The position numbers were made by a program, and so were the translations under genes. The notes below the pieces were generated by a model that ran no database searches, was not told the origin of the DNA, and was given only the letters and a program-made list of their open reading frames with translations. DNA of 64,000 nucleotides from Shewanella sp. Arc9-LZ (lineage in GTDB: Bacteria; Pseudomonadota; Gammaproteobacteria; Enterobacterales; Shewanellaceae), in contig NZ_CP048031.1 in NCBI RefSeq assembly GCF_010092445.1, positions 4,216,001 through 4,280,000 on the forward strand. The letters run 5' to 3'. Shown piece after piece: positions 1 to 8,834 of this stretch (positions within the stretch are counted from its first letter, which is position 1; each line of letters opens with the position of its first letter).

Positions 1-539
1 TGGCGCGAGGAATTAAGCGGATTGGAGTGTTCAAGGCTTGCTTCTTTAATGCCAAAGACACCTTACACCTTGAGCGAAAAAGCACCGAGCACCAATATAA
101 AATAACCGGTGAACTGCAAATGCCGTTTGAGGTCGGTGATGTGCCCACCTTGGAAGATAAATCTCGGCTGCACTCATACTTTGAAGACGGTAAAGATCCG
201 GAAGAAAACTTGGAACTGCCAGCAGAAATCATGACCGAACTGGGGTGGTTAAATCAAATCCACCATACTGGCTGTATTATTTTTGAAGCGCTACCAAACC
301 ATTTAAAAATCCACAGTTACTTACGTTTATTAAATCCACGAAAACAGGCGGCATTTCGAGCCTGTTTAGATCGAATTATGACTCACGCAAATAAAATTCA
401 AGGTCATGGTATTTCAGGTTTTATGAAACTGCCCTATAAAAACACTCGCCAATTTAGCCATATCGATCGTAAAGCAGATGATTTCTACCCTAGAAACCCT
501 AAAGTCATCGTTGCAGAAGCCACTTTACCTCAAACATAA
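1..539 (+). CDS. Uncharacterised protein, C-terminal part (5' end outside window)
   Basis: The reading frame is open from base 3 with no stop upstream of the first possible start (GTG at 27), so this is most likely the C-terminal part of a longer gene cut by the window edge. About 179 residues are visible. They form a soluble, mixed-charge sequence with no signal peptide, membrane segment or recognisable catalytic motif. The stretch around residues 1-75 from the GTG has alternating hydrophobic and charged residues, which could be a PilZ-like or other small beta domain, but I cannot show this. A strong hairpin at 588-617 ends the transcript. Function is not recognised. Confidence 0.6.
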   Translation, partial: ARGIKRIGVFKACFFNAKDTLHLERKSTEHQYKITGELQMPFEVGDVPTLEDKSRLHSYFEDGKDPEENLELPAEIMTELGWLNQIHHTGCIIFEALPNHLKIHSYLRLLNPRKQAAFRACLDRIMTHANKIQGHGISGFMKLPYKNTRQFSHIDRKADDFYPRNPKVIVAEATLPQT

Positions 540-587
540 TAGCCATACTCCAAACACTATCATCATGCTGTTGCGGTGATACAAAGC

Positions 588-617
588 AATACGCGACCCC
601 AATAGAGGTCGCGTATT
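588..617. terminator. Bidirectional terminator hairpin
   Basis: A perfect 11-bp inverted repeat (AATACGCGACC at 588-598, GGTCGCGTATT at 607-617) with an 8-nt loop lies between two convergent genes. It probably serves both, although neither side has a long T tract. Confidence 0.6.
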
Positions 618-634
618 ATCCGCTATACATCACT

Positions 635-680
635 CAACACTATCACCCAACACTATCAGCCAACACTATCAGCCAACACT
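635..680. repeat. Short tandem repeat, about 12-14 bp unit
   Basis: The motif AACACTATCA is repeated three times with small unit-length differences, followed by a partial copy, between the terminator and the end of the metalloprotease gene. The last partial copy abuts the protease stop codon. Confidence 0.6.
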
Positions 681-3076
681 TAAATTGGCGAGCCAGGAGG
701 CAGGTCCACCGGCTTGGTGATTAATCGATAAGTAGGATCGGTCATGCCTTTCGTTATACCTTGAAACAGCCAATCGTAATGCGCCGATTGATAATCGCTG
801 CCACGGTTACTGCGGCGTTTAAGTTGCTTAATAATATAGTCAACTCTTGCGGCTAACTGTGCTTTGACTTCGGGCGCTGTTTTAGGGCTATGGTACGTTG
901 CTAACAAACTATCAATCACCACTGTATTGACGCGCATTTGCATCGCTAGGCCCTGGCCACTCGGTAAGTCTTGATACAAACTGGCACCCGCAAGCTTATC
1001 GATTAATTGAACCACCGACAGTTGCTGACTGTCTTCCATATAGGCCTGACTGACACGGTTTAAACGTTCAGGGGTTAATAATTGCGCCACAATATGACGG
1101 CTCAACACTTCTGCCATCGCCACAGGATCAGTTATCACGCCTAAGTTTGATCCAAAGCTTTCACGAGTTTTTCGATAATTACCGGCTTTTGGCACTAACG
1201 CTTGCAACACATTACTTGGTACTAACAAGCTCTCTGTTTGCAAACTCGCCAATAATGCATCGAGCGCAGCAAGTTGCATTTTAGGCCGAATATAATTCCA
1301 ACGTACGCCAGAACCTACTTGCTGATAACTGTAATCCGTCCCGCCAATCCACTTTGCTGCGGCTTCTATTTGATAACGCGTGAGCAAATATATGGGCACA
1401 AATACATCGGCTAATTCGCCATGAGGTTCACCGGCTAATAAAGCATCTGAGTTAAAGTCATCCATCGCTTTACGACGCACTGTTTCTAAACGTACTAACT
1501 CTGCTACCGCATCGTTACCACGATCCCATAAACTGGCGTATGCATTACTGGCGCTGGCACTACGAGAGTCTGCTTCCCCAATATATCGAAAGCCTTTAGT
1601 TAGGGTCGACGTTAACAAAGACTCGGTCTGCGTAAGGCCTCCATAACCATAAGCGATGGTGTATTTGTCCCACTCACCAATTCCTTCGGTGTAAGGCGTG
1701 GCAATATTAATTTTATCGCCTTGAATACTCACGTACGGATGCGGATAATCCATTACCGAAGCATTATCGTTTGTTGATGCAGCAAAGTTATGGTCAAGCC
1801 CTAAGGTATGGCCCACTTCATGCGCTGCTAACTGGCGAATACGGGCAAGCGACAATGCCATGGCGGCATCAGCAGCGGCTTTACGATCAGGCCAACCAGC
1901 CGTTAGCCCTCGAGCAATAAGATGATCTTGGCGTACTCTTAAGCTGCCAAGCGTGACATTACCTTTAATGATTTCACCGGTACGAGGGTCGGTTACTGCT
2001 GCGCCATATGACCAACCTCTTGTGGCGCGATGCACCCATTGGATCATGTTATAGCGAACGTCTTGAGGGTCTGCACCTTCTGGCAACAATTCAACTTTAA
2101 AGCCGTCAATGAAACCGGCATCAGTAAATGCACTTTCCCACCAACGTGCACCTTCCAATAATGCACTGCGAATAGGCTCAGGTACACCTGGGTCGAGGTA
2201 ATAAATGATAGGTTTAACCACTTTACTGGGAGCATCACCCGGAGTAACTTTTTCTAATCTGTGGCGCAGCAAATGGCGTTGAGTCAGTGGTTGATCAACT
2301 GCGGTAGAATAATCGGCATATTCATCAGATAAATAACCGCTCATGGGATGATAACGACGAGGTTGATAACCCACATCAGGGAGTTGCACAAAGGAATAGC
2401 GCACTTGAACAGACAACAATTTACCGTCTGGAGTAACTTGCTCAACTTGCTTGCCTGCTTTGCTGGCTTTAAAGGTTAAATTAACATCAATATCAGCATT
2501 ACGTTCAAACGATTTAATCTCTTGCGGCAATATCACTGAGCGGCTGCTGTCTAAGCTGTACAAACCTTGCTTAGTTGCCGTTAATACATCCGACACCCCA
2601 TGCAAATCATTAATCACTAGGTCATTAATCGCGACTAATGCCGTTTTACCTTCAACTAATTTACCGCGCCATAAAATCGATTCAGCAAAAGCTTGTGTGA
2701 CCGCTTGACGCTCAGCAACGTTATCACTGGAGGCGCGAAAATAGGTATTCAGCTGCTTGAGCACAACATAAGGACCATGCTGTTCAAATTGTACCATTCG
2801 GGTTTGGCCGAGCTGGCCACGGTCTAAACCGATATCATTTGAACCAACACCATGAGGTAAACTGGTCAGCAATAGAAAGGGTTGATTGAGCTTATTCGCT
2901 TGTAAATAAAGCTGTGCGGATTTGGCATCATAAAATAGATTGATAAAGCCTTTTGCCACTTCAGCATTATTAATTATTTTTTGGGCTGAGTCGCTGGCAG
3001 CCATTGCTGCGTTAGAAAGTAATGTTGCTGGAGTGATTGCCAGCAACAGCGCCAATGAAATACTTCGGCGGACCAT
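680..3076 (-). CDS. Secreted zinc-dependent metalloprotease (metzincin, DUF5117/DUF4953 type)
   Basis: A 798-residue protein with an N-terminal signal peptide (hydrophobic stretch to about residue 26, ending AMA), so exported to the periplasm or beyond. The zinc site HEVGHTLGLDH is at residues 419-429 (His419, Glu420, His423, His429). It is followed by a Met-turn-like SVMDYP with Met442, the metzincin signature. The N-terminal third matches the layout of the DUF5117/DUF5118 family and the C-terminal part is long and helical. The start is supported by GGGAG eight bases upstream. It lies 40 bp downstream of a hybrid sensor kinase on the same strand, so the two are probably co-transcribed. The substrate is unknown. 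Confidence 0.88.
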   Translation of the reverse strand: MVRRSISLALLLAITPATLLSNAAMAASDSAQKIINNAEVAKGFINLFYDAKSAQLYLQANKLNQPFLLLTSLPHGVGSNDIGLDRGQLGQTRMVQFEQHGPYVVLKQLNTYFRASSDNVAERQAVTQAFAESILWRGKLVEGKTALVAINDLVINDLHGVSDVLTATKQGLYSLDSSRSVILPQEIKSFERNADIDVNLTFKASKAGKQVEQVTPDGKLLSVQVRYSFVQLPDVGYQPRRYHPMSGYLSDEYADYSTAVDQPLTQRHLLRHRLEKVTPGDAPSKVVKPIIYYLDPGVPEPIRSALLEGARWWESAFTDAGFIDGFKVELLPEGADPQDVRYNMIQWVHRATRGWSYGAAVTDPRTGEIIKGNVTLGSLRVRQDHLIARGLTAGWPDRKAAADAAMALSLARIRQLAAHEVGHTLGLDHNFAASTNDNASVMDYPHPYVSIQGDKINIATPYTEGIGEWDKYTIAYGYGGLTQTESLLTSTLTKGFRYIGEADSRSASASNAYASLWDRGNDAVAELVRLETVRRKAMDDFNSDALLAGEPHGELADVFVPIYLLTRYQIEAAAKWIGGTDYSYQQVGSGVRWNYIRPKMQLAALDALLASLQTESLLVPSNVLQALVPKAGNYRKTRESFGSNLGVITDPVAMAEVLSRHIVAQLLTPERLNRVSQAYMEDSQQLSVVQLIDKLAGASLYQDLPSGQGLAMQMRVNTVVIDSLLATYHSPKTAPEVKAQLAARVDYIIKQLKRRSNRGSDYQSAHYDWLFQGITKGMTDPTYRLITKPVDLPPGSPI

Positions 3077-3116
3077 AATTAATCTCCCTGTCGTTTATAT
3101 CCTATCTTCAAAAATA

Positions 3117-6100
3117 CTAATCGTCTTTATGATTATGTTTATATGTAATCCAATGAGATAAGGTTTCAAATAATTCAGTAAGCACAATCGGCTTAGTGAT
3201 ATGCGCATTCATGCCTGCTGCTAAACTTTTTTCTTTATCACCCGACATTGCGTGCGCAGTCATGGCAATAATGGGCATTTGTTGTTTGCTATAACGTTTG
3301 CGTAATTCGGCGGTGGCAGTTAATCCATCCATTACCGGCATTTGAATATCCATTAACACTGCATCAAATGGTTTAGAATCAATCACATCTAATGCCACTT
3401 GGCCATTGTCGGCTATCACAACTTCATAACCAGCACTTTTGAGTAATTCTGATGCCACTTGTTGGTTAATAAAGTTATCCTCAACCAACAATACTAAGCC
3501 AGATGCTTTAGCGGGTTCTGCTTCAATAATAACCGGCATTGCATTTAGCTTGGGTTCTTTGGCAAAAGCATTAATAATTTCATCAAATAACGCCGAGGCC
3601 TTAAACGGTTTTTGTAACACGGCATAAACAGAATTTTTTTGCAGCTCATGGTCTAACGGTTCAGCAGCATAAGCGGTCATTAAGATAATAATAGGACGCT
3701 TTGCTAAGCTACCATCTGCGACCATTTCATCTATCGCCTTAATAACATCACAGCCGTTCATTTCAGGCATCATCCAATCCAACAACAATAAATCGACTGG
3801 TTTTTTACGCAATATATCCAGTGCTTTTTGACCACTGTCAGCCGTGTTTACACCAAAGCTAAAGTCGGTCATCAATGTAGAATAAATTTGTAATGCACTT
3901 GGGTTGTCGTCAACCACCAGCGTTGTCAGGTTATTTAACTGTTCTGGCACTACCAGCGGCTCGATCACTTGTTCTTCGGCAATTTCAAAGCTAATGGTAA
4001 AACTAAAAGTACTGCCGGCGCCCAGTTCGGACTCAACTTGCATGGTACCACCCATCATCGACACTAAATGTTTACTGATAGATAACCCTAAGCCTGTGCC
4101 ACCATATTTACGTGTGGTTGAACCATCGGCTTGTGAGAATGCATCAAACAGCATTGCTTGTTGATCTTTACTGATCCCAATACCGCTATCGCGTACCCAG
4201 AACTTCATGGTAATACGGTCGTCACGCTCACCCACATCTTCACAACCCAGCTCAACTTCACCGGTTTGGGTAAATTTGACCGCATTAGACAATAAATTAA
4301 CGATGACCTGGCCTAAACGCAGTGGATCGCCATACAAAATAAGCCCTGCGGTAACAGGCGCATATAGCAGTAATTCAACGCCTTTTTCTTGCGCTTTAAG
4401 CGCATTAATATCAATAACATGATCAAGCACTTTATCCAGCGGAAACGCGACTCTTTCTAATTCTAATTTGCCTGCTTCAATTTTAGAAAAATCTAAAATG
4501 TCATTAATAATTCGCAGTAACGATTGGGCAGAAAAACCGGCTTTATTAAGATAATCTTGTTGCTGCACGGTCAAGCTAGTGCGTTGTGCTAACTGCAACA
4601 TCCCAATAATCGCGTTCATAGGTGTCCGAATTTCGTGACTCATGTTGGCCAAAAATTCGCTCTTGTACATGTTGGCTAACTCGGCGTCTTGTTTTGCTTC
4701 AAGCAAGGCGACTTCGTTACTCTTCTGGCGGGTAATGTCTTTATGTGTACCGAGCATCCGCTTACTACAACCATCCTCAGAAAACTCAACCGCTCGACCA
4801 CGGGATAACACCCAGTAGTACTGGTCATTTTTACCGCGCATTCTAAATTCGATTTCATAAGTGCCAACCGGATCGCGCACATATTGAGAGCGGTACTCTT
4901 GGACCCGTTCTCGATCGTCAGGATGATACAACTCATCGATTGATTCGAGTAACGGTGGAAACTCATTAGCTTGATAACCCAACATAGAATAAAAAGCCGG
5001 ATTACAAATAATCTGTTCAGAATCAATGTACCAATCCCACAGGCCATCTTCTACCGCATCCATAGCAAGATGATAACGTTGCTCAGACATACGTAACTGT
5101 TCAGCAGCTTCATATTCACGGGTAATATCGCGCCAAACAGAGATCAAACCTAATAGATCGCCACGGCGATTGTAAAACGGCAATTTAAAGGTATCGAGTA
5201 ATACCGGTTTACCTTCAATATTCACTCGTTCTTGGTAACGCAAGGAATGTTGCTGGGTCAGCACTTTGTTGTCTTCTTCCCCAATGCGCAAGCCTTGCTC
5301 TGGGCTCACCACTTCTGATGACGTTAAGCCTATAATCTCATTTTCGGTATAACCCAGCATTCTTTCAGCTGACTTATTACAGCCTAAGTATTTGCCTTCT
5401 TTGTCTTTAAACACGATCGCTTCAGGGATCGAATCGATCAATGATCGTAACAGTGCAAACTCTCGCTCACGGCGCTCTGTTGTTTCACGTAAACGCTGAG
5501 TGCGCCTAGCAACTAAGTTATCAAGACGTTTGTTTTGTTCGGCAAGATGATGAGTATACTGACGGTTTTCTTCAAAAATACGACTCACTAGCGCAAACCA
5601 TGGCTCCCAACCACGGGTAATTTTCTCTGGCGGACGGATAGGCGTTTGTGAACATGCTTCTAGATGGGTTAATAAGCGTGAAGCAGGGCTAACGAATGCT
5701 CGGCGAGTTTGCCAATGCACTATGGTAACCAGCAGCGACAAAGCCAATACCACTAACAGAAAACTCAGTTGCAGCTTGTCCCAAGAATCTTTAAATAAAT
5801 CATCTTCATCTTGCAAATACAGTAATCGCCATGGCGCGTTATGCAGTGCCACACTATGAATATAATAACCGTTTCGCAATATGCCTTCGTGGGCATCAAA
5901 TAGCTCAGATTCCGATAATGAATGTAACTCTGCCGGAATTCGCTGGCTAATGTGGTAAACCTTATTCATTTCACTGGAGTCAAAATCACTGTGAGATAAA
6001 ATATTATTTTGCTGGTCAAGCAAGATCACCGTACCGGGCATTTTAAAATAGGTACGAATTTGTTTATCCAGCGATGATAACGTCATGTCGAGGTTAATCG

Positions 6101-6827
6101 AACCGATAAACTCATCTTCTAGATATACCGGTAAACCAAGCGTAGTAATAAGGCCTTGATGCGCCGAATCGATGTATGCCTCACTCCAAAACACACTCCG
6201 TTGTGGGTTCATTGAAGGTGTCGCTAATTGAAATTGTTTCTTATTGAGCAGCTCATCCCTAAAGCGTAAGTCATTATTTTCCCATGGATAAAATGACATC
6301 ATCCGACGCTTAGAAATATAATAAATCGACGAAGCTTTAGGCGCTGCTTCTTTCGCGACTGGGAAGGATAATGACAGTTCAAACAGCATTTCAAGCTCTT
6401 GATAAAAGCTCTCGCTACGGTCATTTAATGAACCCGCACCCGTAATGCGTCCCATATTGGTAAACGGCACGCCGCTGTTGGCATAATTAGGTTCTAAGGT
6501 GAAATACTGGCCATCTTCGTTAAATTTTTCATACTCTGGTAAGCGCTCTTTACGAACAAACTCCCCCAAACGTAAATGGTCCACCGCCACATCACGCAAA
6601 CTTTTCACCGCACGAATGCTCGACTCAAGCAATAAGTCGATTTGCATAACATGACGGGCAACTTGTTCTTCTCGCTGTTGAATTTGCTGCTCTTTTTGAC
6701 GCTCAAACATAATGCCAGCGGTCAGCAAAGCCATCACAATCACCCCGATATAGGTGTAGAACACCGCTCGGTTATAATTACGTTGAATAGGAGATTTTAG
6801 TTGTAAATCTGGCTCAGTCGGTTTCAT
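3117..6827 (-). CDS. Hybrid sensor histidine kinase (sensor-PAS-PAS-HisKA-HATPase-REC-REC)
   Basis: A 1236-residue inner-membrane kinase. One membrane segment lies near residues 21-41 and a second near 353-373, enclosing a periplasmic sensor of about 310 residues of Cache-like type. Two PAS domains follow (about 455-570 and 585-700). The H-box SHEIRTPMN carries the phospho-acceptor His731, and the ATPase domain has a GTGLGLSIS G-box. Two receivers follow, with phospho-acceptors Asp1017 (LLLLDWMMPEMNG) and Asp1160 (LMDIQMPVMDG). There is no C-terminal HPt domain, unlike ArcB or BarA, so a separate HPt protein is needed to pass phosphate on. Start at 6827 has an AGGG Shine-Dalgarno. The secreted metalloprotease follows 40 bp downstream. 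Confidence 0.93.
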   Translation of the reverse strand: MKPTEPDLQLKSPIQRNYNRAVFYTYIGVIVMALLTAGIMFERQKEQQIQQREEQVARHVMQIDLLLESSIRAVKSLRDVAVDHLRLGEFVRKERLPEYEKFNEDGQYFTLEPNYANSGVPFTNMGRITGAGSLNDRSESFYQELEMLFELSLSFPVAKEAAPKASSIYYISKRRMMSFYPWENNDLRFRDELLNKKQFQLATPSMNPQRSVFWSEAYIDSAHQGLITTLGLPVYLEDEFIGSINLDMTLSSLDKQIRTYFKMPGTVILLDQQNNILSHSDFDSSEMNKVYHISQRIPAELHSLSESELFDAHEGILRNGYYIHSVALHNAPWRLLYLQDEDDLFKDSWDKLQLSFLLVVLALSLLVTIVHWQTRRAFVSPASRLLTHLEACSQTPIRPPEKITRGWEPWFALVSRIFEENRQYTHHLAEQNKRLDNLVARRTQRLRETTERREREFALLRSLIDSIPEAIVFKDKEGKYLGCNKSAERMLGYTENEIIGLTSSEVVSPEQGLRIGEEDNKVLTQQHSLRYQERVNIEGKPVLLDTFKLPFYNRRGDLLGLISVWRDITREYEAAEQLRMSEQRYHLAMDAVEDGLWDWYIDSEQIICNPAFYSMLGYQANEFPPLLESIDELYHPDDRERVQEYRSQYVRDPVGTYEIEFRMRGKNDQYYWVLSRGRAVEFSEDGCSKRMLGTHKDITRQKSNEVALLEAKQDAELANMYKSEFLANMSHEIRTPMNAIIGMLQLAQRTSLTVQQQDYLNKAGFSAQSLLRIINDILDFSKIEAGKLELERVAFPLDKVLDHVIDINALKAQEKGVELLLYAPVTAGLILYGDPLRLGQVIVNLLSNAVKFTQTGEVELGCEDVGERDDRITMKFWVRDSGIGISKDQQAMLFDAFSQADGSTTRKYGGTGLGLSISKHLVSMMGGTMQVESELGAGSTFSFTISFEIAEEQVIEPLVVPEQLNNLTTLVVDDNPSALQIYSTLMTDFSFGVNTADSGQKALDILRKKPVDLLLLDWMMPEMNGCDVIKAIDEMVADGSLAKRPIIILMTAYAAEPLDHELQKNSVYAVLQKPFKASALFDEIINAFAKEPKLNAMPVIIEAEPAKASGLVLLVEDNFINQQVASELLKSAGYEVVIADNGQVALDVIDSKPFDAVLMDIQMPVMDGLTATAELRKRYSKQQMPIIAMTAHAMSGDKEKSLAAGMNAHITKPIVLTELFETLSHWITYKHNHKDD

Positions 6828-7021
6828 TAACCACCCTTGATACAGCGTAAAAAAAAGACCCGCTGTCGAACGAATAACACCAAAAACGGCAGTTATAACA
6901 GTAATGATTATGATATCAGGAAGATAAGCTCAAGCACATGTATTAATGGCTCCAGAGATACTTGTCCAACCTGCAAGTAATACAGACTACAAATATTAAG
7001 GCATATTGTAGGCGATTGAAA

Positions 7022-7054
7022 ATACATAAGGTTATCTTGTGTAACCTTATGTAT
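7022..7054. promoter_or_regulatory. 13-bp perfect inverted repeat between two minus-strand genes
   Basis: ATACATAAGGTTA (7022-7034) and its exact complement (7042-7054) flank a 7-nt loop in the 281-bp gap between phoH-like and the kinase gene. It could be the PhoH terminator or an operator for the kinase operon. There is no T tract on the minus strand, so I call it only a dyad. Confidence 0.4.
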
Positions 7055-7108
7055 ATAGACAGGATATAACCATGATTAATAAAGTGATTTCCTTAGCAAG
7101 TTAAGCCG

Positions 7109-8503
7109 TTACAAATGCTCCTCTGCAAACTCCGCTAAACGAGACCGTACGACACCATTAAGATAAATATTGGCGCTGCCTTCAAAGTCTTTAAAACGTT
7201 CGACTATGTAAGTTAATCCTGATGTAACCGGTGTTAAATACGTCGAGTCAATTTGGGCTAAATTACCACTACAAATCAGTTTAGTGCCTTCGCCCATACG
7301 AGTGATCATGGTTTTAATTTGTGACGCGGTTAGGTTTTGACATTCATCTAAAATAACCACCGAGTTTTGAATAGAGCGGCCACGCATAAAGTTAATCGAC
7401 TTAAACTGAATATTGGCTTTTTCCATTATGTAATTAACACTACCTGCTGGGTTTACATCATTTTTATGTAGCACTTCTAGCGTATCGGTTATCGCAGCCA
7501 ACCAAGGGGTCATTTTCTCTTCTTCGCTACCCGGAAGAAAACCTATCGACTCAGCAATTTCGGGGGTATTACGGGTGACAATAATTTTGTCATATAACTT
7601 ACGTTCGACGACCAATTCTAATGCCGCCGCCATTGCCAATAGCGTCTTACCGCAACCCGCTGGCCCCGTCAGAATAATCAGTTCAATATCAGGATCTAGC
7701 AAAGCATCTAGCGCCATACCTTGGTAAATATTTTTAGGATTAATTCCCCATGCTTCATGATGTAATAAGCGATCACGGCCGCGATCGATCATCTGTAAAT
7801 GTTTATCGGTTTTACTGATTACTCGACCACAAAAATCCGAGCTTTCATCGATTAAATACTGGTTAAGATAAAAGTTTTCATTACCAAGATGTTCCAATGG
7901 TACTTGGTGAACCGTATGCAACCCTCTACGTTCGGTGGAGACTTTATCGACATTTTGCCAAAAATCCCCAGAGAATTGATAAAAGCCTTTGGCGAGAAAG
8001 CGCACATCATCAATCAACTGATCGCTGCGGTAATCTTCTACGCGCTCAATACCTGCACCTTTGGCTTTTAAGCGCATGTTAATGTCTTTAGTGACTAACA
8101 CGACAGTGCGGGGAAAATGGATTTTTTGTAAATGCAGGGCGGTGTTGATAATGCGGTTATCGTTATTGTCTCCAGGCAGCGAGCCGATAATAAACTCGAC
8201 TTGATGATCTGGGAAAATCGATAAATGACCAGAAACTTGAGAATGTTCTTCGCGAGTAGGCAATGCAACGCCTTTTAAAATTTGCTCTGGGGTCGTGGGA
8301 CCACCCAAAATATCTTCTAATGCACGTATAGCCACTCGTGCATCACGACTCACATCTCGTTTGCGGTCCTTTATACTGTCGAGCTCTTCTAACACTGTCA
8401 TGGGAATAACTACGTCATGTTCCTTAAACGAATATATCGCTAAAGGTTCATGCAGTAACACGTTGGTATCCAGTACAAACAACTTTTTGTCGTTTCGTTG
8501 CAT
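7109..8503 (-). CDS. PIN-PhoH family ATPase (PhoH2/YlaK type)
   Basis: A 464-residue cytoplasmic protein with an N-terminal PIN ribonuclease-like domain (about residues 1-140, opening with FVLDTNVLLHEP, whose Asp is a typical metal ligand). A C-terminal PhoH ATPase domain follows, with Walker A GPAGCGKT at 280-287 and Walker B VVILDECQN. Family members of this two-domain form are linked to RNA unwinding and cleavage. It is probably an RNA-processing or stress protein; the physiological target is not known. Start at 8503 follows GGAGG at good spacing. It is divergent from rapA. Confidence 0.9.
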   Translation of the reverse strand: MQRNDKKLFVLDTNVLLHEPLAIYSFKEHDVVIPMTVLEELDSIKDRKRDVSRDARVAIRALEDILGGPTTPEQILKGVALPTREEHSQVSGHLSIFPDHQVEFIIGSLPGDNNDNRIINTALHLQKIHFPRTVVLVTKDINMRLKAKGAGIERVEDYRSDQLIDDVRFLAKGFYQFSGDFWQNVDKVSTERRGLHTVHQVPLEHLGNENFYLNQYLIDESSDFCGRVISKTDKHLQMIDRGRDRLLHHEAWGINPKNIYQGMALDALLDPDIELIILTGPAGCGKTLLAMAAALELVVERKLYDKIIVTRNTPEIAESIGFLPGSEEEKMTPWLAAITDTLEVLHKNDVNPAGSVNYIMEKANIQFKSINFMRGRSIQNSVVILDECQNLTASQIKTMITRMGEGTKLICSGNLAQIDSTYLTPVTSGLTYIVERFKDFEGSANIYLNGVVRSRLAEFAEEHL

Positions 8504-8834
8504 GGTGCCTCCAGAGTGCTCTCAATGAATAGATATCAGTATCACTTAACTTAACTAAACGTATAACATTAAAGGGATAATTAAAGTCTCTATTGAAAAC
8601 AGGTCATTGCCATGAGCAATGCTGCCTTAATAAAATATGTCACTTGTCGGGTAAAAACTCAATGTCATCATCATCGCCTTTGCTTCACACTATGACGTCA
8701 ATGTGACGCTAACATGTCAAGATGGTGTAAAAATGAACATCTAAACGATAAATCAATGCTAAAATTTCAATCTGGATGGGTTTGGTTTAACATACGCCCC
8801 CTTTTTTGTTTCACGCAATAAATGAGAGTAAAAG
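8504..8834. other. Divergent intergenic region phoH-like / rapA
   Basis: 331 bp without a convincing gene. It must hold the promoters of both flanking genes. I see AT-rich tracts and a TGACGTCA-like octamer near 8692-8699, but no clear operator or terminator. Confidence 0.6.

Noticed and set aside
3904..4422. Opposite-strand frames inside the hybrid kinase gene
   Set aside because: They are shadows of the kinase frame with low-complexity Ser/Thr-rich translations and no ribosome site.
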